Source: Marthasterias glacialis (Eukaryota > Echinodermata > Asteroidea > Forcipulatida > Asteriidae). From it: a stretch of DNA of 64,000 bases. The notes under the pieces were generated by a model. It saw only the letters and a program-made list of their open reading frames with translations. It was not told the origin of the DNA and made no database searches. Location of the stretch: assembly GCA_911728455.2 (NCBI GenBank), contig OU452222.1, positions 1,542,001 through 1,606,000 of the forward strand, in the 5' to 3' direction. This document shows, piece after piece, positions 50,740 through 61,698 of this stretch. The translations under genes and the position numbers were made by a program. The stretch's first letter is position 1. The number at the start of each line of letters is the position of its first letter.

Positions 50740-51345
50740 CTGATCATGCCCATCCCCTGCTAGCCATTTCCCAGCATGATGATTGCTAGTCCATCACCCC
50801 TACCAACAAATTCAACCCACCCATGCAACCTCCCAGCCCCTGGCCCAAGTCCTCTACCCAGCTAAGTTGTCATGCTCATGTACAGCCAGCCACACCCCAA
50901 CATGACAACTACTAGTCTATCTCCCCTACCCACAAATCCAACCCACCCATCAACCTCCCGGCCCCTGGCCCAAGTCCTCTATCCAGTTTGATCATGCCCA
51001 TGTACAGCCAGCTACGCCCCAACATGACTACTAGTCCATATCCCCTACCCTCAAATCCAACCGGCTCATCAACCCAATTGCCAACTGACTGCCCATCAAC
51101 CTCACAGCCACAGGCCGCAGTCCTCTACCCAGCTTGATCATGCCCATGTCCATCCAGCCCATCATCTCTAATCTCATCCCAATCCACTGGCTCACTGACT
51201 GCCCAATAACCTCCCAGCCCATGGCCCCTCAGCCATCACCCTGCATGATGACTACTAGCCCATCATCCCTCCCCTCACCCCAACCCATGCCACTGGCTGA
51301 TTGACTGCCCAGCAGCCTACCAGCCCCTGGCCCCTCAGCCATCAG
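50740..51345. repeat. C-rich degenerate tandem repeat (~120-145 bp units)
   Basis: CATGCCCATGTACAGCCAGC recurs near 50871, 50994 and 51139, with CCCCTACCC.CAAATCCAACC and CAACCTCCCAGCCCCTGGCC in each unit. Low-complexity, strongly pyrimidine-biased on the plus strand, flanked by more C/A-rich sequence from 50350. Confidence 0.75.
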
Positions 51346-51504
51346 AAATTTTACTCCCCAATCTCAGCTCCAAGGCCCTTGGTCAACCCTCAGATCTGCC
51401 AGAAATCCAAGGGTATAGCCAGGGAAAAATTTTTCTGAAAAATTTTCTAAGTCCAGCCATTCTAATATTCATCAGGTCAAAAACCGTTAAGATTTTCATG
51501 AAAG

Positions 51505-51582
51505 CTCAGTAGCAGAGTGGTGAGAGACAGAGGTTACAGGGCTGAAGGTACTGGGTTCAAGCCCTACCCTATTTTACAAGAA
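51505..51582 (+). repeat. tRNA-like module (SINE head)
   Basis: Box A-like AGTAGCAGAGTGGTGAGAG and box B GGGTTCAAGCCC at about the spacing of a Ser/Leu-type tRNA. Acceptor-stem pairing is poor, so probably a SINE head. Convergent with the module at 51609-51704. Confidence 0.5.
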
Positions 51583-51608
51583 TTGATAAAAAAGTTGTTT
51601 TTTACCAG

Positions 51609-51704
51609 TAAAAAAGGGGTCCACCAGGATTTGAACCCCCGAGCTCACAGCCCCAGAAATCCGGGAGCTGTGAGCTAGCCCACTGGGCTAAATCGCCGCT
51701 TAAA
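51609..51704 (-). repeat. tRNA-like module, minus strand
   Basis: On the minus strand: TTAGCCCAGTGGGCTAGC (box A-like), a palindromic middle CTCACAGCTCC...GGGGCTGTGAG forming a long stem, then GGGGGTTCAAATCC (box B) and a short T run (minus strand) after CCCC. The middle stem is longer than an anticodon arm, so a SINE or tRNA-derived element rather than a functional tRNA is likely. Confidence 0.5.
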
Positions 51705-52792
51705 AAAAATCGCTCGGAACTTATATATAAACCTTAGGATGGATAGGTCAAAAAAATAATAATGAGATGCACCCTTTGACCTATGACATTTGCATGTGCC
51801 AGGAAAAGAAAAAGATGAGGGAAATTTCTGTCTGTTTACAAAGGTTTATTTGTAGAACAAAAAACCATATTACACGATACAAATTGTATTTAATGAGTAA
51901 AAGTAAAGACTATTAAGACTACAAAACATTATCAGTAGTTTAACATTAAAAATATTTAAATTAAATAATAAAAAAGTATTAACAGAGGTACAGGTCCTTT
52001 ATTTTTAAGTATTAATTAAATTGCTCAAATATCAGTTACTTGTTTTCTTTGTCAAAGTATTGGACCTTTTAGAGCAAAAATAAGAACCACATTGTCTCAA
52101 AATGAAAAAAATACACTATTCAGTACTTCTACTTTATAATGCTGTTAACGCATAAAAACAATAATTATTCCCTTTAAAACACGTACATAAAAATTGCATT
52201 ATCTTAATATCAATTCACCTCCCCCACCCCCAACCCCCATGAGAGTTAAAAAAAACCAATGTATTTATTTCAATTTGTAAAATGAGAACTGTTGTCGACT
52301 ACACAATGCTTGCAATGCAAGTGTTTTATATCAACTACTATACTTCAATATCCATAGCATAATCCCCCCCCCCAACAGTAGCTTGGGTAGGGTCTACAAA
52401 CATATTTGTACATTTCCCTTACTGATAGGTATTTACCGCTTAAGTGTTCAACAATACATAGTGCCCCTATGTCCTACCCACAAAGCAAATCACAAGTGTT
52501 TATCTGTCCACTGGTTCAAATGGGGGCGGGGGCAGGGGCGGGGGGGTTGAAACCGCATTACATCTGTGCGTAGGGAGGCGCGACACAAACATCCTCCTAA
52601 CGAACTGGCTGATAGCCAGAATGTCGTTAACTGTGGTCTCTTCCGGGAAGCATTTTATGAAAGGCCGAAAAAGGCTGATCGGCAATTTTTAATTGTAGCT
52701 GTTTTAAAGAGGATGGCCCACGCTAGAAGTCTCTCTTTAAAAAAAGTTTTACATCCCACACCTATATCTACCATGAAAAAACGGTGACAGAA

Positions 52793-53896
52793 TTATAGAA
52801 TGCGTGGATATTCGTTTACAAAGGCATTTTTTCCGAGCCTCTTTTTGTAAGTGGCGTAGTTTGCTACCACATATCTTTTTGGTTGAAGCTCTGCAGCAGT
52901 GGGCTGCGACATTGGCAGCTCGCGCAGAAAGGTCTCTTGTCTAGAGAGATCGGGTGATAAACCCAGTACGTCAGGTGGAGATCCGCTGGCATCAGGTGTA
53001 GGAGACTGAGCCAGGCTGGAACAGAATGTCTGCTCTCTGGGGTGCCCCAATTGTCATGCGGTCGATTGTGGGCCGAGCTTAAGCCCTCTCAGAGATAGAG
53101 CACCGCTCCCACCAGAAACATTGGTAACTGAGAAGGGAGGGGTTGCAATTTTCCGGCATTGATTGATGATGAAACCAAGGATGACAATCGCAGTGCTGCC
53201 TCTCGACACTGGCCTAAGATCAGCCAATTGTTGAGGTACATAAAGATTGTGACACATCTTCACTGAAGTGCAGCTCCGTTCAATTTCACTATGCGGAGGA
53301 ATATCCAAGGTGAAATGGAAAGCCCCAATGGGAGCACTGTGAATTAAAGGCTGTTTCTGTACTAGAAATGTAGGAATTCCCTGTGCTCCGACCTAATAGG
53401 AAGGTGAAGATACGCATCCTTTAGGTCCAGGCTTGCCACCCATGAAAATAGTCAAAAACGACTAGGCCGGATAAATTTGTTTAGGGGTTTAAGATCGAGT
53501 AACGGTGCCAAATGCCAGTCTCCCTTTTTTGGGAACCAAGAAGGAGGTCGACATAAAGCCCAACCCATTTTCCCCCCGTGGGGGGGGGGGGGGGGTGCCG
53601 GCTATTATAATCTCTCCCTCTAGAGAGAGAGCTTATCTCTCCCTCGAGACTGAGCACTTCTATGGGTCGGACAGCACTTGCATCGGCCAAACGAGCATGT
53701 CTGACGGGTGGGGGGGGGTACTTGTGTTTTTGAGCACATAACCCCTTACGATTGTTGAGCGCACCCACCGGTCGGAGTCGAGCTGAACCAGGACCCCAAA
53801 ATTCACGAACGTGGCCCCCACGGGTCTGTCAGCAAGACGCCGCCCGAAGTCAGGACAGTCATTTGCACCCATCCCAAGGGTAGTGGGGGCAGGCAC
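52793..53896 (-). pseudogene. DIRS-like reverse transcriptase / RNase H relic
   Basis: Read from 53896 downward on the minus strand: an N-terminal block with LDSDRWVRSTIVRGYVLKN, a frame change, SFLVPKKG and (after another frame change in a run of A/G near 53530) LLDLKPLNKF, then SLDLKDAYLHLPIRSEHREF (around 53404-53430), TVLPLGLSISPWIF, and MYLNNWLILG at 53224-53241. In active enzymes the last motif is Y-L-D-D; here both aspartates are asparagine codons. Several in-frame stops break the reading. This is the polymerase of a retroelement that can no longer be functional. Downstream weak RNase H-like sequence reaches about 52800. Confidence 0.8.
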
Positions 53897-55925
53897 AGAG
53901 AAACCACGGCCTGATGCTGACCGGGAAAGGACTGAGTCTGCTCAATGCGCCGTCAAAATAAAACATCGGAGCAACCACAAAAACTACCGTGGATGAATGT
54001 GGATAATGAGTCCATTTCCAGACTCACAAACAGACGCCATTGTACAGACCTTATCCAACAGTAACACACACAAAAAAATCTGTATTTTCTGACATCAAAC
54101 CCATCTTCCATTTGAATGATTATGTTCAGGACAGTACGTGTTGTTCATCAGTATGGGGGAAAGCTGAAAACCCATTCATTTCGCGTTAGACCAAATGCAG
54201 CTCCGTCTCTGTGATTGACAGACGCTGCATTCGTGCCGTTTCATCATCTTCACCACACGGTCACCCGTGTGTGAAGGTCGAGTTGACTCCGGCAAATGTG
54301 CGACACTTATCGGTAATGGAGTCAGTGGCTCCACATTGCTGACATCAGGCTTTAGATCCAACTCCGAACCCAAAGTCATCATAGCATGGATACTATTTGC
54401 AGAGGGGGGGGGGGGGGTACGAGTGCATGGCTGACTGTATGTTGTAATTCACCGTACTCCTGGTCAAACAACCATGGTCAGAGTAGTGACCGATGGGTGT
54501 GGGCTGAATCGACTAAATGACCGGGCATTGTTGGCCTGCCGAGAAGTAAATGCCAAATTGAGGCAGTCAGGGATTGAAAAACCTGCACAAATTCTGCCCA
54601 GAAGACAGCTTCACTACTGCGGCGTTTGCCACAGTGTGAGCGGCCTGATAAGCTGCTCAAATCCAATTATGATCTGTAGGATGGGCGATTCTTTTTGTTC
54701 TTTTATTTAAGAAGATCAGCCCCAGTCATCCTGGAAGAAAAGCAAGAGGACGCCCTAAGTCGAGACAGTCGGTTGTGTCAGCCCTAAGAGTAGCGGGGGT
54801 GGGGGGGGGGAGGAGGGGGGCACAAAGAAACCACGGGCTGTGAGGCCATTGCTGACCGGGAAAACAAATGAGTCTGCCCGGTGCGCTGTCTGAATGAAAC
54901 ATCGGAACGAACGCAAAAACTCCCATGGGTGGATTTCAGAGGTTGTGCCTTGGTTCAAGTCATCGTCTTGGTTGAAGGGGCAGATGGCTTCTTCAGATTT
55001 ATTGTCTCTCTGTAGCGTCTACCCTCTTTGCTTCTACCTCCATAGAGTTCTGGAATTTCAAGATAAGGTCCGGTCAATGGCAGGGAACCAAACCTATTGG
55101 GTGCCCCATGCAAGGGTTGGAAAAGTGCATTGAACATGTTAGTTTGGCTTGCGAAGATTGTCAGCGTCAACACATGTGTGAATTGATCCAGCACCCTGCG
55201 AAGACCATGATCCATGCAGTGAATAGCTGCTGTCAGCATGTCGGCCGGTACTGCTGATTCATCTACACACCCAGCTGGCAAGTACTCCATAAGGTGATTT
55301 TGGAAGATGCAGTTCCACCATCAACTGCCAGCTTATCCACTGCCGAGTCAGGAAGAGATGGTGTGGCGAATTTATCAAAGACCCCCACAGGGAAGTGGTA
55401 GTAGCCCGTTTCCCACCTCGCAAACGGACACCATTGTTTGGCCCCCATGACTGAATTTATTCTGTCACAGAACCTTATCCATTAGTAACACAGAAAAAAC
55501 ATCTGTATTCTATTTGAATGCTTTATGTTCAGGATGGGGCAAAATTCAAAACCCAAGCCATATCACGTTGCAACCAAACACAACTCTGTCTCTGCTGCTG
55601 AGAGTAGCTGCATCCGTGTCGTTTAATCCTTCATCGCTGGAGTCATCCAAGTAGTAAGGTTGAGTTGACTCTGGCGAATGTTCGACACTCACAGGTGTAA
55701 TGGAGTGTCAGGCCAGCTGAAGATCAAACTCCGAACCCAAAGCCATGGATGGATGGATACTTGCAGGGGTATTTAAATAACCTGCAAAAATTCTGCCCTG
55801 GAGACTGCTTTACTACAGTGGCATTCTCCACAGCGTGAGCGGCTCAAATATCATTATGATCGGTATGAGTAGTGTTTCTTTTTGTTCTTCTATTTCTTAG
55901 AAGATTGGCCCCTGGTCATTCCTGA
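53840..55925. repeat. Internal tandem duplication within the DIRS-like element
   Basis: The segment about 53840-54735 recurs, diverged, at about 54750-55925: AAACCACGG...GCTGACCGGGAAA and AAACATCGGA at 53905-53975 and 54830-54910; ACCTTATCCA.(C/T)AGTAACAC and ATGTTCAGGA at 54050-54135 and 55470-55535; GGTCGAGTTGACTCCGGC-AA versus GGTTGAGTTGACTCTGGCGA. Copy B has roughly 300 extra bases. The minus-strand frames there (for example 111 codons, 55290-54955) may be gag-like remains; I cannot assign them. Confidence 0.6.
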
Positions 55926-56287
55926 AAAAATTCAGACGACTCTGATCCTGGGGTACTGGAGTGCCCGAACAATGGGAGAAACCCGACGGTGAAGGGGGGC
56001 ACAACTGAGTGCGATACAGCAGATGCAGCTAGTCCCTGGGTATTCCAGACTGTCTGCTCCGTCTCGCTTTTCTGTGCTGTGCACACAGCGCTGCCAGCCT
56101 GGTAGGGGAGGAGGCCATTGTACGGCCAGAAAATCTGGCTATTCGGCCATCCTGGGGCTCTGCAGCAATCACCACGGCACCAGGATATGCGAGTATGCGG
56201 CACTTGACCATGGCTGATAGAATCCTTGGCAAGTAATCTCGTTATTGGGGTAGGTATGGGTAACGAAGCAACCAGTACAGCGTTATG

Positions 56288-57195
56288 CTTACCCTGTTTC
56301 CCCTTCTTTGGTACAGCCCTGGCACAGAATTTTTTTCTGTTTAACCGTGCCAGGGTTGCTACCTTTTTGTTGGGTGGTTCCGTGTGTGCTCACAGGAGAA
56401 TAGTGGACAAAAGTTGTCCCCTACTCTGTCACTGGAACGCTTACCCTGTTTAACTTTCTTTGGTACAGCCCTGGCACAGAAGTTTTTTCTGTTTAACTTT
56501 GCCGGGGTTGCTACCTTTCTGTTGGGTGGTTCCGTGTGTGCTGACTGGAGATATTGGACAAAGAATGTCCCCTACTCTGTAACTGGAACGCTTACCCTGT
56601 TTACCTTTCTTTGGTACAGCCCCAGCACAGAATCTTTTTCCGTTTCCTTTCTGGGGTTGCTATCTTTTTGTTGGGTGGTTCCGTGTATAGTGACTGGAGA
56701 TAGTGGAAGAAAAATGTCCCCTATTCTGTCACTTGAACGCTTACCCTGTTTCGCCTTCTTTGGTACAGCCCTGGCACAGAATTTTTTTCTGTTTTACCTT
56801 GCCGGGGTTGCTACTTTTTTGTTGGGTGGTTCCGTGTGTGCTCACAGGAGAATAGTGGACAAAGAATGTCCCCTACCCTGTCACTGGAACACTTACCCTG
56901 TTTAATTTTTTTATTGGTACAGCCCCGCCAAACAAGTTTTTTTCTGTTTAACCTTGCTGGGGTTGCTACCTTTTTATTGGGTGGTTCTGTGTATAGTGAC
57001 TGGAGATAGCGGAGGATGGATGTCCCCTACTCTGTCACTGGAATGCTAACCCTATTTCCCCTTCTGGTACAGCCCCGGCACAGAAATTTTTTCTGTTTAA
57101 TCTTGCTGGGGTTGCTACCTTTTTGTTGGGTGGTCCCAGGTGTGCTGACTGGAGATAGCGAACATAAATGTCCCCTACTCTGTCAGTGGAACCGT
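56288..57195. repeat. 151-bp tandem array x 6
   Basis: CTTACCCTGTTT-like starts at 56288, 56440, 56591, 56740, 56892 and 57046 (steps 152, 151, 149, 152, 154). Each unit contains TTTGGTACAGCCC.GGCACAG, GGGGTTGCTACCTTTTTGTT, GGGTGGTTCCGTGT and TGTCCCCTACTCTGTCACTG. It lies in the 5' part of the DIRS-like element. A plus-strand frame of 173 codons (56384-56905) is a by-product. Confidence 0.95.
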
Positions 57196-58484
57196 CAGCA
57201 CCAACATCTGCCTGTGGCTGAGCCAGGCAGGCGAATGCAGACACAGCGGTGATAAGCCACCATTTGAGTCCCCTGAGAAATTGGCTGTCCCGGGGGAGAA
57301 GTATTCTCCCCGGTAGCGACAGAACCAACCTCCTTGTTATCTAAAAAACTGTAATTCAAGAAGAAAACCACACAAAACAACTCTACACTCACCAATGTGC
57401 TCTTGAATCAGTGAGCAATTAGGTAAAAATCACGAATAAATACGGAGCCATTTACGAAACGTGTTTACCCAAGAACGCCAAACGTGGCACGCATGTCGCA
57501 GGGCATTGGGGGTAGGACATAGAGGGACTATTACATGTACTGTCAAACTCTCAAGCGGTAAATACCTGCTGGTAAGGGAAACCTAAAAATGTAGATGTGG
57601 CTCTACAGGTAGGCCTAAGTAGAGTGATGTAGATTGCATAGTTTTAAAGTTTTCCTTTGAGGGTGCTACCACTATCTATCTTCTGTTAATTTTATTCATC
57701 TTTGATAAAGAAAAACACCCTCCTATACAATGTTGAATAACAAAACTTCATAAATTTTTCTTATATACAATAAAAGTGGTCTTATAATATATAAGTTTAC
57801 TTCAATATTATATTTTTCACCAAGTAAAGTGTGGGACCATACTGATCTTTAAACACACTGATTTAATTATATTTACAGCAATTAATCAAATCATCTTTTC
57901 TTTATTTTCTCAGCAAAGTTCAAATATTGAAACGTTACTGAAACGAGGCTGCTTTTTTGCACGGCTTGATAGATGCACCGATCGTTTATTCGTTCAATCT
58001 CTGCAGCGCCGCCCGTTTAAAAATGTCAAAACACGATATTTCCTTTCACCGACATCACTCGAGATTTTACATTCGGAAAGTCATAGCTCAATTTACGCTT
58101 TTGTGTAACCTTCTCAGTTTCATTCGTTTTAATAACATTAATTAATTCTTATTAATAATATAATTCTATCACATGAATTTCTGAATACAATTAGATGTGG
58201 TGCATAAATTGAAAAGAGTAATGTACACATTTAGCTTGGTTACTGGTAAGTCTGTTGTTAACAAAGACAAAATGTCAAATTCTTGTTAGTGATGTACAAA
58301 ATAAAATACATAATATTGTACAGTTAATTTGCACCATTTAATTTTTCAATAGATAATTCACTGCTGAAAAAACAGTTTTTGTTATAACTGCATTGGAATA
58401 AGTATATTTACTACTTAATTATTTTTGTAATAATTAAAACACCACTTGAGGTTCGAGTTTGACCCTCAAGCAGCAAATAATAAA

Positions 58485-59460
58485 ATTGTAAGTTATTAAT
58501 TTCATATATTTTGTATCACAATAATGATAAATTATCTTGTTAGGAAACAAATGATGAGATAATATATGTCAGATAATTTGTGAATTGTTCAAAACTAATC
58601 AGTTGTTGTTTTATTTATTTATTAATTTTTTCAAATAATCATAATTAACAAAAACAAGCATATACATGTACATTATGTGTATGTAGGTCTGACATTCATT
58701 TAATGAACTAGCCACCCACCTTTAATATAATTTCAAGTTATTAATTTCATATATTTTTTACAATAATAATAAATTATATTGTTAGAAAATAAATAAGAGC
58801 ATATGTTAGATAAATTGTGAATTGTTAAAAAGTAATCAATTGGTTGTAGTTTCATTTGTTTCCCCCCCTTTTTTTTAATAATCATAATTAACAAAAGCAA
58901 GTAAATTTACATGTACATATGTGCATGTAGGTCTAACAAAGTAAACATTTAATGTTCTAGCCAACCACCTTTAGTGGTACAACTTGTTTCACATAAAACA
59001 AAATACAATATCAATCTACATTAATGATTTTAAAGTTCATACCAGTGATAGTCTTGATTAAAGTTAGAAGGTTAGAAAGTGTTGTGTTGAAAGTCATTTG
59101 TTTCACAGAGATTAAAATTGTGAATTGTTAGACGTTATAAAGTAATCCATTGGTAACAGTTTCATTATTTGTACTAAACATTATAAACAAAGAAGAGTAA
59201 ATCTACATGTAAAAGTAGGCCTAATTTACTCACTAGAACTAGAGCTAAGAGCCACCCACATTCTGTGCTGCAACTTGTTCCACATCGAATAACACATAAT
59301 ATTAATCTACAGGTAGGCCTGACATAAGCTCGTAACAGTGATGGTTTTTATTAATGTTGGTAAATAATTATTTTTTGAAGAAATTGTTAATCTACGTGTA
59401 GGCCTTTCTTAAAGAGCCTGAATCCAAAAGAACCACCCACCTTAATGATATAACCTTAAT
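58485..59460. repeat. Degenerate ~243-bp tandem repeat
   Basis: AAGTTATTAATTTCATATAT starts units near 58489 and 58732; TGTGAATTGTT, AATCATAATTAACAAAA, ACATGTACAT, GTAGGTCT.ACA and AGCCACCCACCTTTA recur in order. A third unit (about 59090-59290) and a partial fourth (about 59300-59455) are more diverged. Confidence 0.8.
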
Positions 59461-60146
59461 AATAATTATTAAGAACACAACATTTTCATAGAATATGTTA
59501 AAGGTCTATTTCACTTGAAAAATGTTGATACATTTTAAATTGAAAACCTAATCTAATTATGGAATGTTAGTAGGAGACACTATATTGTCAAATTCACAAA
59601 CTATTAGACAAATCAACTAAAAATTGTCAATTGTAATTATCTCTACTGATTAAAATACCAATAAGCTTCTTTGTAATGTGGTATTTTGTTTTAGTAATTG
59701 TAATCAAACCATATGTTTTGCTAATTTTCAGAAGATTGTGGTGAAATTTAATTACATTTTTAATAAATCAATCAAAATCAGCTATTTTGTAAAACAGACT
59801 TTGTTGTCAACAAAGCCCTAACTACAGATCATTTATGACTTTTATAAATGTAATGGTTTATGTATATATTTAGGCCTTCATACTTATTATTATTAATTCC
59901 TTGTGTGATCACCCAACTCTGTAATCTTTTGGTTACAGGAAAATATATTCCCACCCCCCCTGTCTAGCGTTTTCATAATGACAATTTTTGGTGGTTCGTA
60001 TTAAAATACTTTTTATATATCACATATCTATACTGATAACCCTGTAGTCCTATTGTCTAACTCTTGTTACTTGGACAAACTTGTCCTATGTACATTTGTC
60101 TGTTCATTATAAAGAAATACAATAATTAGGCCTACAAAAACACATT

Positions 60147-60635
60147 CCAGTGCATTTTCTCGGGTCTTCTGGCCGAACATTAACGTCCTCTTTCTGTACA
60201 AGGTCACAACTTTGAAATTGGTCGCAATATCTTCAATGCGCGATGACTTTACTACCGATCGACTCATAATCCGACCCGTCTTTGTGAACAAAGACAAACT
60301 TTCAAATTCTTGTAACACAATGAAAGGATTTATTTTTTAAGGGTTAAAAACTTAAATAATTAAAACTATACATTTTTGTTAATATTATATGTTAAAAAAA
60401 CGAAAATTCTTATCTTTTTATGTATTGTCATACTCTTTTTACTTGTGAAATTTTGAAACATGTTAATTTGTCAGTGAACTATGGAGAAATAATAATACGG
60501 ACACATTCAAGTGCAATTTCATGGGTCTTGTGGACAAACAACAGTGTCCTCTTTCTATACGAGACAAAAACTCGGATATTTGCCGTAATTATTTCAACGC
60601 CCGATGACTTTATGTCCGTTCGACTCACACTCTAA
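60147..60635. repeat. Direct duplication, ~130-bp units
   Basis: 60147-60275 and 60499-60635 share TCCAGTGCATTTTCTCGGGTC-like, GTCCTCTTTCTGTAC and CGATGACTTTA blocks. GC-richer than the surroundings. Part of the right half of the 2.7-kb element. Confidence 0.7.
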
Positions 60636-60804
60636 TACATGAGCAGCAGCCTCGTTTCTGTACTCGCTTAGGAATATTAGGTGATTGATCAACAGTCATA
60701 TCAAAATGGAAACACAATCTTATAATTCCAAATAACAAATACTCTATAAGTACACCCTTGCAAGCATTTTAATTCAGTCAGTTTTAAATTTTGCCAATAT
60801 CATC

Positions 60805-60940
60805 CTGGTCAGGTTAGTCTAAAGCAGGGCCACCACGAGCAGGTCCCAGGATACCAGCCCCACACGCTTTCTAGCATCGTCAGAGCCATTTCACCCACCT
60901 TTCGGCAGGGTCCGGTCCGCCACCCCAAGGCGGAACCCCG
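60805..60940 (+). repeat. Dispersed repeat pair, copy 2
   Basis: GGTTAGTCTAAAGCAGGGCC, GGTCCCAGGATACCAGCCCC and GGGTCCGGTCCGCCACCCC are reverse-complement matches of 48615-48765. The GC-rich context continues to about 61140 with no gene seen. Confidence 0.7.
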
Positions 60941-61189
60941 AGGCAGTCCCCTAGCTGTAGTAACGCGGTCCCAAAGCCCCACGGCCAAGACTCGGGACTA
61001 CTGCCGTTTGCCAACCATTTGTGATCACACCAGTACCATGCTCCTTACGATGGTGCAGCCTGATGCATCTTTAAGATCAACAACCAGCTGTCACCCTGGC
61101 CGGCAGTAGGACCCCACATGCCACGTGCACGTGTCCAGGTCCCTTTTTATATTCGGAATTTTCCGTGTTTACCACCATCGTTTCCGAAT

Positions 61190-61347
61190 CGAATCGCCGC
61201 ACCACCAATCGTATCTCCGCACCACCAATCGAATCTCCGCCCCACCAATCGAATCTCCGCACTACCAATCGATTCTCCGCACTACCAATCGAATCTCCGC
61301 ACAACAAATCGAATCTCCGCACCACCAATCGAATCTCCGCACTACCA
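61190..61347. repeat. 20-bp tandem repeat x ~8
   Basis: ACCACCAATCGAATCTCCGC repeats head-to-tail about eight times with single-base variants (ACTACC, ACAACA). A 20-base period gives open frames in several frames and on both strands. Confidence 0.95.
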
Positions 61348-61509
61348 TGGCTCTATGATCTCCAATTTCATTGCTCAAAAAACGCGTATGTGCTTGCTTG
61401 CAATGGTGTACTTATTTACAAGATGTTAACTGTATAGTGCTGCAAAAACAGCCCACTATACGACGATATAACAAAACATCAGAACATCAAACTAACACAT
61501 CTACAATAT

Positions 61510-61698
61510 CTTACAGTTGAAGACAACAAGTTGCTTGGTCGTTCATTCATGATTGCTAGATGAACTGCTAGGATGTCTTCATGATCTTGATGTTTACATA
61601 CGCGTAGCTCTCCTTTATACCCTGTGGTCTTCAAGATGTTAACAGAGGTGATTCTCTTTGCACTTGACTTCAGGGAACTTTTAGCTACATCTCTGGCT
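61510..61698 (-). CDS. Possible coding exon, minus strand, unknown protein
   Basis: On the minus strand TTGACCTTTCAG precedes an open stretch of about 63 codons with SLKSSAKRITSVNILKTTGY and CKHQDHEDILAVHLAIMNER, then CTTCAACT|GTAAGA, a good donor; alternatively the frame stops about 10 codons later. Charged, balanced composition looks coding. It lies downstream (minus-strand sense) of the exon-like modules near 62420 and 63030 and could belong to the same transcript, but the phases I tried did not join. No family recognised. Confidence 0.35.

Larger units (their letters stand above)
52397..57597 (-). mobile_element. Decayed DIRS-type retrotransposon with inverted terminal repeats
   Basis: About 5.2 kb bounded by inverted repeats: left 52399-52487 (TTCCCTTACTGATAGGTATT, TTACCGCTTAAG, CCTATGTCCTACCC) and right 57502-57596, which on the other strand reads TTCCCTTACCAGCAGGTATT with the same continuation. 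Inside, the minus strand encodes a reverse transcriptase with the order and motifs of DIRS elements. Inverted rather than direct terminal repeats also fit DIRS1-like elements. After the RT/RNase H region only about 400 bases remain before the left end, so methyltransferase-like and tyrosine recombinase parts are missing. A 151-bp tandem array fills the 5' part. Confidence 0.75.
57925..60668. mobile_element. ~2.7-kb element with inverted ends
   Basis: TTACTGAAACGAGGCTGC at 57937-57954 is mirrored by GCAGCCTCGTTTCTGTA at 60646-60662. The interior holds degenerate 243-bp repeats (58485-59460) and a direct duplication at 60147-60275 / 60499-60635. Very AT-rich and without a recognisable transposase. 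The outer limits are approximate. Confidence 0.5.

Noticed and set aside
56384-56905. 173-codon plus-strand ORF with hydrophobic repeats
   Set aside because: Runs along the 151-bp array, antisense to the retroelement; no start context, no family.
61077-61437. Several overlapping ORFs of 77-103 codons
   Set aside because: Explained by the 20-bp tandem repeat at 61190-61347.
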